From Steinernema hermaphroditum (Eukaryota > Nematoda > Chromadorea > Rhabditida > Steinernematidae), in contig CM059625.1 of assembly GCA_030435675.1 (NCBI GenBank), positions 6,572,001-6,636,000 of the forward strand: a stretch of DNA of 64,000 nucleotides. The letters are read 5' to 3'. The translations under genes were made by a program, and so were the position numbers. Below, in pieces: positions 1 to 11,462 of this stretch. The number at the start of each line of letters is the position of its first letter. Within the stretch, counting starts at the first letter, position 1. Under the pieces are notes generated by a model. That model saw nothing but the letters and a program-made list of their open reading frames with translations. It was not told the origin of the DNA and searched no databases.

Positions 1-796
1 GTCGAGTCAAAGAAAGGAGCTTCACGTTTGCCTCTCGATCCAGACTGCGCTTCGCTTGTAACCCGTGAAAGATAGTGCAGCTCTTCATCGAGTCTACCAC
101 CCTCTAAATGGGCCATTACATCGAGAATCGTTTCCTAAGGCACACTTACGAGATACCCATAGTTTTACAATATCCGTTTCAATGACGGCGTCTTTGAGAC
201 CAATGGAACAGACAAAGAAAGCCAAAAGTCCGAGAATTACTGCCTTCCAGGGATGTCTTTGAATGATGCTTCCCAATTTGAACAAAAGCGACTGGAACAA
301 AGTTCGGGAGTAGAGTGCTATTCTATTTCCCTTAGCTATGCCCTGAAAATGTCAACTGTCATATCAATGAGATCACGGAATTCTTACCCTGTTGATCTGC
401 TGAAGCGACATATCTGCATCGCACCACGTCGGATGATGGGAGAAGTCTTCTCTCCATTTTGCCGAATACTCCGCGGAATCGGACTTCCCAACCAGAAAGC
501 GATCGACGCCCTAAAATACGTAAAACGTTAATAGATCACTTTGATATTACTGAAAATATTGTTAACCTTATAATAAAACCTAGCGCACTATGTTTTGTCT
601 TTACTTTTAGCTTCCTGAGGAATGTGTACTCCTGTTCGCAAATGTTGACCGAATCATCGTCGAGTTCCTCGTCGGAACACGAAGATGGGGTTTGCCACTT
701 GGGAGACAATAGCTGCACACCCGAGTCTGTCCGCCCGTGATGTAGGTTGTTCCGTCGAATGAACGTTGGCAAATCAGCTGTTACGGACTGAGCCAT
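1..796 (-). CDS. Patched-family membrane protein, N-terminal exons only (cut by window edge)
   Basis: Patched proteins are multi-pass membrane proteins with a sterol-sensing domain that bind or transport sterols and, in Hedgehog systems, restrain Smoothened. Four coding exons read on the minus strand: 796-605, 510-388, 342-150 and 103 to the window edge, all phase-compatible with GT/AG borders. Exon 1 encodes a hydrophilic, acidic and Ser-rich N-terminus. Exon 2 carries WCDADMSLQQINR, and exon 3 carries LFKLGSIIQRHPWK followed by the first membrane segment (AVILGLLAFFVCSIGL) and IETDIVKLWVS. Exon 4 opens with GGRLDEELHY. This order of motifs (CDA..L.QI, FQ.LLF.LG, ETN..LWV..GGR...EL.Y) is the known N-terminus of Patched and differs from the shorter Patched-related (PTR) proteins. 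The sterol-sensing domain lies outside the window. The start at 796 opens the first exon in frame; an earlier exon is possible. Confidence 0.86.
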
Positions 797-3700
797 TTTG
801 AGGTTAACGAGTGCGAGATCGCGCTCGGAACATGCGGATAACGCTGAACGATCCGTAGCTTATCAAAATCGCGTTGAAAAAAATGAGGTTCAGCTGACCG
901 CAATGACACACACCACAGACGCGCACAACGCAATAAGTGATGACGCATAGATTCGAAAATATTTTTGCCCCTTAAGGAGACCGACAGCGACAAACGCCGT
1001 TGTTGTTCTTCAAGATCGCAAACAGAGTGCGAGCGTTAAGTGAACGCCTGTGGCCCGCGACTTTTGACGAAAACAGTGAATGAAAGCGAGAAGAGAGTCA
1101 GATCGTCGTTGTTAATTATCGGACGATCTCATGGAAAAAAGATGCCCACTACATCTCATTCACCTCTTCTAGATAATGATCTTGAAAAAAGCGACCGCAA
1201 ATTTCTCACAGCGACAAAAGAAAGGGAAAGAAAGAGCGAACGAACGGTATTCGACAGGTCGTCAAATCGTATCCATGTGATACGTTAAACAATTGAATGA
1301 AAAGAAACGACATACCCTCAGGAATCTGTTGCGTGGATGATGGTCGGTTTCTGGGACGTCGTTGGATGGTGCAACCTTTGTCATGCTGCCCTTCCCTTTC
1401 GAGTATGAGGCGGGAAAACCTGAAAACATTCCATGTGTTAAAACGATATTATTACTCGAAAATGTTTTTTTGGGAAAGGTCAACGCAACATCTGCATATG
1501 CAATCCACGAAACACGATGTGGGCAAACGCGCATCTTTCACGCTGAAATCCGCTCAACATCGCACCAAAAACTAGTTGTCCATCCTGTGACTCTCATTCA
1601 CAGTCAACTATCCACTCTCTCTCTGCATGTCACGCTTAAGGCAAGCTCATTTCAAATATATCCCTGTGCCTGGGGAAAAAAGGTCTCACTACCATGATCA
1701 AATGTTTTTTTTTCGCAAGTCTATTTAACGAGTTGATCGCATATTCTTCATCTTAAGAAATGTTGCAGAAATGAAAGAAAAGATCAAGTGCCTTGAAGCT
1801 GTTGACGCAAGGAGAATCAACATATTAAATGTTTTATTGTTAAAAGATTGAAGCCGTAAAGGAAACCCACTTCCACTCAACCTGGAAGGTCATCATCGGA
1901 AAGTAAGACGTACTGTGAATAGCACTGCAGTGGATAGAGAAGAATAAAGTGCGTGAGCGAAAAGTGACACAGTGAAGCGAGCGCGTTGCTTAACCCGTTA
2001 TACATAAGGAGGATGATTTCGGATTCGCGCACGTCAGTGACCAGTGTCCTTGTGGAGTGATTCATTTGTTTGACCGGTCACGAATACCCTTAGGAAGTTG
2101 TAGATCACCAAATGTTCCAAAAACGTTACTACTCAGCTATTCATACTTGGCGAACGTGAGAGATTTTCGGTCAACCGCGAGAAAAGTTGTCGCCAGAAAT
2201 CGAGAAAACCACAGGCCAGCCTCTGTAATCCATGGAACCGCGCGACAAGGGATATCGGAATGACTGCGGGATATGCGACTGTATGTATATTGATCGACCT
2301 ATTTATCCACACGAAATTACAAAATACACTGTGATCGTTTCTTAGACAGACACAAATGGTGACGATTGCGGGCGGGATGTCAAAAGACGGTCTGAAGCAA
2401 ATTACATCTTTTACTCAGGGACATGCTTTTTGTTCATCTCGCATCGAAAGGGAATTGCCCTAATTGCGTTCATTTATCGTCGCCAGCAGGTACGTTCAGG
2501 TAGCCCATTTTCCGCAGACGCGTCCGATTGGCGTTATGTAACAACTAATACGCAAAAAAGGCTTAAATGCCCCCAGCGCCTTTGAAGTGGATCACCGAGG
2601 GAGTGAATCAAATGCCATTTCGGAATTCCGACATTCCACCGAGATGGACCGATTAACCCGAATGGATTCATTGTCATTCAAAATCGATTAACCGAGGTAA
2701 CCAATAGAAAAGCAATGACTGGAATCGTCATCTAATAAGACGACAGTTACTCCGCTTTTCGACCGCTGTCCAACCGCCGACAATATGTAAACATCGAAAG
2801 GCCGTAAATTACGCGCACTTTGCTGAGAGGCTGTGCGCGAAAACTGTCACAGTAGTGCTACTGCTTGCACTTATGAATGAGTAAATGCTTTAAACGTACG
2901 TAAGTGGATCTAGATGCGTACACTACCGTAGAACAAAATGCATCGGAAGTTGAAAAGGACAAAAAAAAACGAAGAGATGCCGGAAAAGACATGAAGCGGC
3001 TGAACTCTCACCAGACCGGTGCGATATCCATGAGATCAGCTACTACTGTGTGAAGATGACGGTGAATAAAAACAAAATTTCGGAGCAATTATCGGGCGAA
3101 CACGTATCGTCTGAATTTCCCCCGTCAAACAAATACTGGATTGGGAGAAGTAAGTTCGGCTAATAGCAGACAGCCACAGCAGCCGACAGTTATCCTGTTT
3201 TCCTAGAAGCGGACAAAGTCTCTGAATGTGAGCCGGGGGAGAAGGTGCTTCTCCGTGGAACTCGTTTCAAAAGCGGTGCAAACAATGACCGAAGAAGTGA
3301 ATGAAAGAAACAATGAGCTGAAGCGAAACCAACAAGAGAGCAGCGCCGTCTTCAAATTCGCTAAGTGAACGCAAAAGTTCGGCAACAGAAGCGACAGCTT
3401 GAACGGTCACGGGTATTCGACGATAATGAATTGAACTGAAAGGGCTAAAGGCGCATTCTCTCAAATAGCGTTCCGTTCACAATTATACCCTCACACAAAA
3501 CTGTCTTAATCTCGATTGTAAATGCCCGGCGCGCAGAAAGTGTGTCCTTCAAGAAACAAATGTTATTAATGCAAGACAAACACCGCGCAGAGGTTCAAGG
3601 TTGCAGCGCATGGATTGAGTACAATAATCCGCCATAGGTCCGTCGGTGAAAAAGGTGTCTTCGAAGAGGAATACGGTTATATCTGAGGCAGATGCGCACG

Positions 3701-4646
3701 ACAGAAAGAAATTATGTGGGAAGGGTCCAATGAAGATTTGTGCAAAGTACACTCTAGGAACGTGTTTCCGAAAAGAGTTCTCCAGAGGAACGAATGTGGG
3801 TCATTCCTCTCGCTGACGCTTTCGGATCGGATCCATGCGGCGTCTCTCTCACAGAATCGACGAATTCTTTAACGGGGAGTGCGGGGAACAACGGAGAAAG
3901 GGAAATGATGCGATACCGGCTTCAACCCATTATTAACGGAGAGACTTTTAGGTCGCAGGTCGGTTCCGGATTTCGCACCTAATTGTTTCCAATTTGCACC
4001 TAAGGGAGAATTGATGCACATCTGCTCCACCGCAATAAGTCCACAGGATCGATGACGCCCCCCAAAGTGCCTGACTTCTAGATACGAATTAAGAACGGTT
4101 AAACGGGCGGTACAGAGACTGGAGCAAGAAAAAGCACAAGCTATTTGGGCGAAATCCACAGAAGAGAAGTTCGTTCGAGCCTGTGGTTAACCTCGAAATC
4201 CTTCGTTCCCAAATTAACCTGCAAAGCTTCACGACAGCGCACACAAGGCTATTTCAAGCACGACAGGCACATGTCTATTTTCCGAAAAATAGTGTATTTA
4301 ACAATACGAGGACGACAAATGCTATAAAACCGATGTAATAGGAGTACAGTAAACAATGAGGGTAAACATGTTTTTTGGCCAAAGATGCCCTGCAATATGT
4401 AAATAAAGGCCGCAAAATAATGCCTGAGACTTTCACTTCTTGTGCACCTATAATCCATCAGCGTGGAGCTCTCTGATAGTGAGAGTGACTATGAAACACC
4501 GTGACTAAATGAATGGTGGATTTTCCGTGAACTTCTGTATTGATGCAGGTGCTCAACTGATTAAAAGCCGTATGTACCCTTGCCTGACACATTTCATAAC
4601 ACATAATGCTTTATGACCAGCACAGCAACAAAATTCTATCCCTGGA
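797..4646. other. Intergenic, no supported gene
   Basis: About 3.8 kb between the 5' end of the Patched gene and the 3' end of BPNT1. All open frames are under about 115 codons, overlap on both strands and show no family motif or consistent splice pattern. The part next to 796 is presumably 5' leader and promoter of the Patched gene. I see no tRNA, repeat array or transposon ends. Confidence 0.5.
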
Positions 4647-5864
4647 CTAATTTTTGGCCGCAAATTCAGGCAGAGAAGCCTTCACATGGGCAGGTATAGC
4701 GTTAACATAATCTTCGTGTTGAACCCAGTACGGAGTAGCAAGCACTCCACCCGTATTCGTAATTTGAGCGTCCATGCCGTAATACAAAGGACGACCCGAA
4801 ATGTCAGTCAAACTTCCACCTGAACGAAAGCTAATAAATGGACCAGAAACGTTTGCAAATAGCCTAACCAGATGCAGTTATCAGAGCCTCCGGAGCTGCT
4901 GTGTCCCACTTCTTGCAACCAGGACTAGCAAAAACATAAGCTGCTGCTCCTTCCAGGCACTTGATGACTTTATATCCTGCACCTCCAACTCGCTCTACGC
5001 AGTCGGCAAGACCCTGCTTGGCTAGTATTTCCAGAGCTTCTGTCACCATCGGTGTGGAATGACTTCGTGTAGTCACTACAACTTTGCTCGCTGATTCTGA
5101 AAATATGTTATATAGTTTTTTTTGCCACATGCCTATACAGTACTTCCAATAACAGGAATTCCAAATGTGCCAACGCCAACGATCGCCCACAGAGTGCGAC
5201 CTTGTCCATTGCCATAGTAAGGTTGGTGCACGACGCCAGCAACGGAGCGGCCTTTGTATGCAATGCCGATCAGCACAGTCACCTGCTGTAGTAAGGCTAA
5301 AGTGGAACGTACTGAACGTATATGAAGCAAAATACCTACGGCTAGCACTTTTTGCAGCCTGGGCAAACTCTGAGGTACCATCGAGAGGATCAACCCAGAT
5401 GACGACGTCTTCAGGCTTAATGCTGCGCAGCTCATCTGAACATTTCGAATCTTGCTTCAAGACATCAATGCAAAAATTCGTTTCCAAATTGGGAACGACC
5501 GATGTTACGTCCTGTAAGCGCACATAAAAGATTGCAGAATAGCATGAAACATACTTCTTCACCGATGATTTTGAGTTTGTCGCTGAATTTGGCCTGTAGA
5601 GACTTCTCTATGCAGTACTGTGCTGCCCGATCGGCTTCTGTCTGAAGGTCGGCCTTGCCGTCAGTTGCCTTGTTGACCACTTTCAAATCTCCTTCGCTCA
5701 TGATGCGCTAATAAGAGCCTTCATACACAAACGAATGAATAGCATGAACAACCTACCTTAATCAAATTTCCTGCCGTTTCAGAGATCCGCACAGTGGACG
5801 AAACTAGACGCGTGATGAAGCATGACTGGTTCCACATCTGTTCTGCTTGTTTTTGGCCGTCCAT
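4647..5864 (-). CDS. BPNT1: 3'(2'),5'-bisphosphate nucleotidase (BPNT1)
   Basis: Magnesium-dependent, lithium-sensitive phosphatase of the inositol monophosphatase fold. It removes the 3'-phosphate from PAP (a by-product of sulfation) and PAPS. Six exons read on the minus strand: 5864-5757, 5707-5555, from 5511, to 5144, 5096-4869 and 4819-4647. Metal-binding motifs are in order: IIGEE in exon 2, WVDPLDGT in exon 3 and [11 protein letters not shown] in exon 5. [17 protein letters not shown] and RVGGAGYK are BPNT1 signatures that separate it from inositol monophosphatase. The last exon ends with [12 protein letters not shown] and a short tail. Total length is close to the usual 300 residues. 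The 3' border of exon 3 (around 5310-5325) is ambiguous; other junctions are phase-consistent. The start at 5864 gives an N-terminal helix of typical length. It is head-to-head with NDUFB5. Confidence 0.9.
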
Positions 5865-6559
5865 TTAGGAGCTTGGAACCTGAATATGACAGAAATTACG
5901 TTGAATCCACATGATGATCTGACGAAGAGTGAAATGAAAATAGCACATTGTTATCACATTATTTGCCATTCAAAGCGCATGTTCTAAGAAAATTTTGAGC
6001 GCGTATGGTGGACAAGCCGCAACAACGTTCTGCGCATCTTCTACAATCTGCGCAATCTTTTGTTTTATCGTTCACACGTTGACAAAATACTCCTTCCAAC
6101 GCGATTTCCACGACGGCACGAGATCTTTGCAGGAGGGTCTCGAAGCGGCGACCTTGATGTAAGAGACTAAGACGGTAGATTCAAGCCTTCTTGATTTTCC
6201 CGTGTCCCGATCGTTGATTTTACTTTGATTTACATTGACTGCAATCGGAAAAAGCTCGTAGGATAAATCTTTGCTATCTCCATATTTTTATCAATAGGAA
6301 ATTCGACCCTGAATGACGCTTTTCTCCGAAAAAACGAGAGATATAACTTTTGTGCTAGATGAGATCGCTGGCTATCATCTCTCCTTTTCGAACACTAGTG
6401 AAGCTTTTCCTCTTTTTAATTTCCCGTCAAGTTCGTGATTGGTAACATATTTTAACGATGTTTTGTTCAATACTGCGCAGAGGTATGGCCTATGTGGCAT
6501 CGTATTCTACTGTTCTCTAATTTCTGTTTGATTTCAGGGAAATAAATCAGGCTAACAAC
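5865..6559. promoter_or_regulatory. Divergent BPNT1/NDUFB5 promoter interval
   Basis: A 695-bp interval separates the start codons of BPNT1 (minus) and NDUFB5 (plus). It must contain both promoters and 5' leaders. I see no clear TATA box. A TTTCAG lies about 20 nt before the NDUFB5 start codon, so a leader intron or trans-splice acceptor is possible there. Confidence 0.4.
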
Positions 6560-7266
6560 ATGGCGGTGGCTAGTAAATGCTTGCAGGCAGCAAGCTCCAT
6601 GGGCCGCTATTCTCTCGGCAAATTGACCCCAAGCCAGGTTTATGGTAATGATTTTCTGACTGACGGTAGTGACTATATGATTACATTTCAGCTACTGCCA
6701 TGCGCCAATCACATGCCCACGTTTTCCGCAAGCGCCCCGGTCAGCTGATTGTTAATCGTATCAAAGATGTTGCTCATTTCTACTTCGTTGGAATTGGTAT
6801 TCTCCCCGTCTTCTTGTGCATGGCCTACAATCACATTGTCCACGGTGGGAAATGTACAAATGTGTTAAGTAATATTCATTGATGTTTTAGGTGCGTGTGA
6901 GCTTCAAGAATATCCTACTGAAGGTCCCCCTCCCCACTATTGGCAGTTCGAGCGCACTCCTGTTCGTCAGTGGTGGGCTAAGCATTTCGGACTCTCCGAT
7001 ATCGAGCATCATGAACGCAACTTGGCGTATTTTACGAAGCAGGCCATCGTTCAGCGCTGGCGGTAATATATTTCCTCTCGGTATCCATTGTACTTCGTTT
7101 CTCTTTTAGTCAAATTGAGCAGCGTGTGCGTCACTTGGAAGGCGAACGCTGGGATTACCAAGCGTGGAATTACCAGCCTGTTTCTGCTACCTGGATTGAC
7201 TACGGCCGTTGGCATGCTCTTCGGCTGCGTGATCAGTACGAACAGCACGGCCACTACACCTTCTAA
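6560..7266 (+). CDS. NDUFB5: NADH:ubiquinone oxidoreductase beta subcomplex subunit 5 (complex I SGDH)
   Basis: Accessory subunit of mitochondrial complex I, placed in the membrane arm. Four exons (6560-6644, 6692-6844, 6891-7062, 7110-7266) join in phase across introns of 46-47 nt. The product starts with a basic, Ser/Ala-rich presequence suited to mitochondrial import. It continues with RKRPGQLIVNRIKD and one membrane segment (HFYFVGIGILPVFLCMAYNH), then a hydrophilic region rich in Trp and Tyr. That region contains ELQEYPTEGPPPHYWQFER and ends HGHYTF. Single membrane pass, position of the EYP..P.HYW block and total length (about 188 aa) fit NDUFB5. A poly(A) signal lies 77 nt past the stop. 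Confidence 0.85.
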
Positions 7267-7342
7267 ATTTTGTGTTACGCGTTGACATCTGCTGCGTGTA
7301 ATTAGATGAACGTCCAGTAGGTTGTTAGGGTGTCTTTTGTCG

Positions 7343-7348
7343 AATAAA
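7343..7348 (+). terminator. Poly(A) signal of NDUFB5
   Basis: Canonical AATAAA 77 nt after the NDUFB5 stop codon, the expected distance for a short nematode 3' UTR. Confidence 0.6.
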
Positions 7349-7458
7349 TGAAACGTCATTGTGCGGATGCGTTTGTCTGGTGGTGACTTATCGACGACGT
7401 GGGCAAGCCCTAATTCTGACCCCGATGGGTCTGATGGTTTCCGATCTGCTGTGAGACT

Positions 7459-7479
7459 GTTGTTGAGACATTTGAGTCC
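7459..7479. repeat. Left arm of inverted repeat flanking the minisatellite
   Basis: The 21 nt at 7459-7479 are the reverse complement of 8100-8120 at 20 of 21 positions. Two further degenerate units in reversed orientation follow at about 7480-7506. The array is therefore bounded by inverted copies of its own terminal unit plus the sequence CAACAAC. Confidence 0.75.
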
Positions 7480-7617
7480 ACATGAGTCCCGGACGTTTGA
7501 GTCCCGGCAAACGGTAACATTTCTAAACGACAGAAAGTTCGTTTATGAAGTATCACATTGGTGAACTAATAAGAAGAAGTTAACTAAAACTCAAACGTTT
7601 CGCCGGTGCTCTGTGTC

Positions 7618-8112
7618 CGGGACTCAATTGTCTGGGACTCAAATGTCTGGGACTCAAATGTCTGGGACTCAAATGTCTGGGACTCAATTGTCTCGGACTC
7701 AAATGTCTGGGACTCAATTGTCTGGGACTCAAATGTCTGGGACTCAATTGTCTCGGACTCAAATGTCTGGGACTCAATTGTCTCGGACTCAAATGTCTGG
7801 GACTCAATTGTCTGGGACTCAAATGTCTGGGACTCAATTGTCTGGGACTCAAATGTCTGGGACTCAATTGTCTCGGACTCAAATGTCTGGGACTCAATTG
7901 TCTCGGACTCAAATGTCTGGGACTCAATTGTCTGGGACTCTAATGTCTGGGACTCAAATGTCTGGGACTCAATTGTCTCGGACTCAAATGTCTGGGACTC
8001 AATTGTCTGGGACTCAAATGTCTGGGACTCAATTGTCTCGGACTCAAATGTCTGGGACTCAATTGTCTCGGACTCAAATGTCTGGGACTCAATTGTCTGG
8101 GACTCTAATGTC
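7618..8112. repeat. 15-bp minisatellite, about 33 copies
   Basis: A head-to-tail array of GGGACTCAAATGTCT and three single-base variants: GGGACTCAATTGTCT, CGGACTCAAATGTCT and GGGACTCTAATGTCT. The AATTG form occupies nearly every second unit, and a seven-unit block ending in the rare TAATG form occurs twice, showing higher-order duplication. Because 15 is a multiple of three and no unit contains a stop, several frames on both strands stay open for over 110 codons (MSGTQ, VWDSN and SPRHL repeats). I regard these as by-products of the repeat, not genes. Confidence 0.95.
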
Positions 8113-8120
8113 TCAACAAC
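8100..8120. repeat. Right arm of inverted repeat flanking the minisatellite
   Basis: Contains the last repeat unit (TAATG variant) followed by CAACAAC and then GTGAGAC. It pairs with 7459-7479 with one mismatch. The same GTGAGAC occurs just outside the left arm at 7451-7457, but in direct orientation. Confidence 0.75.
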
Positions 8121-8131
8121 GTGAGACTACG

Positions 8132-8822
8132 TCTGCCAGCACTTATGCCTTTACCAACCTAGGACGCAAGGCTTGATACAGAGGCAGCAGAGAGAAGCCT
8201 TGTCGAATGAATCACCAATGAGCAACGAAACAAACGTTGAAGCAGCAAACACCAATATTCACGTTCAGCAAAATCAGTAACAACGTCAACATCTAGATGA
8301 CTGAGCTATGGTTACCTTCTGCTCGCATTTCTTTGAAAGCAAACCTTTGGAGGTTACAGTTGTCCTCAAACATGGAGGACGAAGAGGAAGCCGGAAAATA
8401 ATTGCAAAAAAGTCAAAATCCACTTAAACAGACACGTCTTTATAACCGCTTCTCAGAAGAAACGCAGTTTTATGTGCATTCTGGTTGGTACATTGAAACT
8501 CAGCACTGAAGGCTTGATCTTGAAGGACTGTTTCAAACGCACTCCGTGGTCTTGATCTCATATCAAGATTCGAAAGGTCTCATCTATGGCAAAAGTGCAG
8601 TTTGCACGGATAGCGCATAGCCAGGTGTCCTTCGTATGATGTGCAAAATAAATGTAGGCAAGGGATTCATATGATATTTGGTGACTATGTCACTTCCTGA
8701 GTGATTCTTTGATGTCTCTCATTTTGTTTTTTTAACGATGGTTTTATGAACTTTCGGTTCTTATATACATTCGTGTACACACGGGGTGATGTTACTCTAA
8801 ACGCATCGTTGCTTGTTCTCTG
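8132..8822. other. Intergenic, 3' flank of SLC7 gene
   Basis: About 690 bp between the minisatellite and the stop codon of the transporter gene. It should hold the transporter 3' UTR on the minus strand. I see no open frame, RNA gene or repeat that can be supported. Confidence 0.4.
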
Positions 8823-11462
8823 CTAGGAACATTTCTTAATGTCGCCGTTCAGCGTTGAGATGGAGTTAGCAAAGCTTCTTGGGGACAGTTCTTCCAGTGG
8901 CGCTACTTTGCTTTTCGTTTCACTTTGGATGTCGCTCATCGACGGCACTTCCTCGATAAGCTGATCTTCTCCTTCCTCGTGCAAATCCACCATTGCATTG
9001 AAGGTGATCTGGGCAAATACCGAAGTGGCATCTAAAGCAGAACCAGTTATTGTTTGAGGGGATTTTTCAATACATACGATTGACTTTATGCAAGAAGTTG
9101 CGATATCCTTCGAATGAGGGCAGAGCGCGATGGTAAATGAAGATCATATAGAAGATGAAGCCTCCAATGCAGATACCTCCACCGACCGCAGCGACGGTGT
9201 ACGTTTGTACAATGGTAACAATAACCTAAGAACATGTTTCAAGGCGAAATCCTAGTGCCTGTTTACCAGAGAAGCACAGACGACGAAAAAGATCGCTGGG
9301 ACGACAAATGGAGTAACGATCGCGTCTGGGTGGACGGGCTTGTGTCTGAATCGAATCCAGAGGAGGGCGGTCATGGTGAATGCACGCTGCGACCATTGAG
9401 CGAACGCGAGGTAGTTGATCAAAGTGTCCAGATTTCCGGCGAAGCTGATGGCAATCGAAAGGAGGATCTAGAACGGAAAGGGCTGCTTATAGTAGATGCT
9501 CGAGAGTGTCTTACATGGAGGAAGAGAGCTGCTCGAGGACTATCTTCTTTTTTGTTCGTGCAGCTGATCCACGATGGGATGACACCTTGTCTGGCGGCGG
9601 CATGAAGGTATCTGCATCAATTCGACGTTTTTGCTTCCGCTAGTGACTTAACCAAGATTACCTGCTGGCTGAGAACATGGTACTGTTTAAAGATCCAACA
9701 AGTACGATGCAGATCAAGAAGGGCACGGCGTATTTGAAATTTCCAAGGGCACTCTCCGCAAAAGTCTAGAAGAAGTGATCAGCTTATGGATGTGCGCGCA
9801 ACCTTACGGTGGCGACGGCCTCGGCTCCTTTGATCTCGGGGATGGTGAGGACGACGAAATAGGAAATGTTCGTCGCAACGTAGATGACAGCAACAATAAC
9901 GAGGCCGATGATAATGGCCAAAGGCATTGTTCTAAATTTTTAGATTCTTAATACTTCTTCGACGATCTCATTATTTTTCTATTGTTGGTAGCTAATCTTT
10001 AGACGATTAGCAGATACTATTGAAGCTCTATGTTCCATTAAACAACAAGAAAGCAAAGTTAGCATTGAGATCTCAGTACATGTAAATTATGGTTGAGAGA
10101 ATGTACTACTTTAAATGAAATGCTTTTAAACTGCTAAAGATTTACTTTATTACCTTTTCGGATTTTCGATCTCCTCAGCACCGAAGTTTAGAATATCCCA
10201 ACCGTCATAGGAAAACAATCCGGCGAACAACGCCGACACGAGCGAACCAGCGGCAACCTTTGTCGAGGCTGGGAACGGATCCGAAAGATTCTCCGTTTTC
10301 CCTAAAAAAGTGGCTATGGTAAAATTTACTTGGAAGTGTGTGTACCTTTGAAGATGAGGAAATAGAATCCAGTGATCACAATGATTGCTGTGGCTGCCAC
10401 CTTAGCGATGGACGCTCCGATTTGGAAGTACTGGACGAGTCTCTTCACTGAGAAAAAGTTCATGAACATCAGGACCCCTTAATTGTAAACTGTGTTCACT
10501 CTGTACTCGAATCTCTCACAAATGAGGGCGAAGGCAAGGAGCTTCTTCGCGAAATACATCGCGGTTTCATTCTGCACCTGACAAGGTTCACAGCCTTTGA
10601 ACACGTACTCGCTGAATGTTTGCGCCTGGACGGCAAGCGTGGCTGGATAGGTCAGGATGCATCCGGCGCACATGAAGGCGAACGCCAGCGGATACCTATA
10701 ATTAGAGCCAATGATAGAGCGTGGGAACATCGACCCCTGTCCCATGTTCTTTGTTCAGATTGTGCCGAGTGCGCTATCAGACAGAGTCTGGACGATGTTA
10801 GGGGAACACCCGATGCCATGTGCAGTTCCCGTGAATGCAGTCGTCAATCTTATCATACCTATTTCAATTCCTCATAGTTCATTGGGACTAGTGCACTCTT
10901 GAGTGTTGCTTCCCTACCCAGACCTAAGGGCCGCGTTGCTTATCAAAAACCCATAAAAATTCCATGATCACTTTGCAAACTTTTATCGCCCTTGTCTCAA
11001 TTTGTGACTACGGCTTCGTGCTTTTCTCAAAAACAGGGCCGATCGGCACCAAACGATATAAAAAATTTATCAGAGTCCATGGCGGTTGCCTTTTAACATC
11101 TTTATGTTGGCATTTGGTTATTTGCTCAAAACAACATGACTGTGCTGTAGACCAAACAGTCGCAGACTTACCACTTGACGTAGCAGAGGTATGCGAAGTC
11201 AGCACCGGACGTGCGAATACTGGTTCCCAGTTCGACATAGCAAAAAGCTCCGAGGATTGAGATTAAGGCCGATAAACACCAGATGATCAGAGAAAGGCCA
11301 ACCTAAAAGAGAAAAATTGAGTATGCGATGAGAGCGAACTTCACGTACAGAATCCGTTTTGTCGAGAATCGAAGTGGGTGTGATGAAGATGCCTGAGCCT
11401 ACAATGTTACCAATAATGTAACTGATGGCTCCAAGAAGCCCCATTTTGTTGTGGTTCACCAT
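8823..11462 (-). CDS. SLC7-family amino-acid transporter light chain (AAT-like)
   Basis: A twelve-helix APC-superfamily exchanger of the LAT/y+LAT/b0,+AT branch, normally held at the plasma membrane by an SLC3 heavy chain. Eleven exons from 11462 to 8823 join in phase to about 520 residues. Exon 1 has the substrate-site helix motif IIGNIVGSGIFITPTS. Later exons carry YVELGTSIRTSGADFAYL, LFAGLFSYDGWDILNF, GAEEIENPKR, TMPLAIIIGLVIVAVIYV and MFSASRYLHAAARQG, all SLC7 signatures in normal order. A Cys-containing extracellular loop (VFKGCEPCQ) sits where the disulfide to the heavy chain forms in light chains. The last exon encodes a long acidic cytoplasmic tail after HRAL and ends KKCS. The start at 11462 is favoured because an in-frame TAA lies 27 nt upstream. 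C. elegans aat genes are the likely relatives; which one is not clear. Confidence 0.88.

Noticed and set aside
7606..8176. Three overlapping open frames of 115-187 codons (MSGTQ, VWDSN, SPRHL repeats)
   Set aside because: They are produced by a 15-bp tandem repeat without stops in several frames; no start context, domain or intron structure supports a protein.
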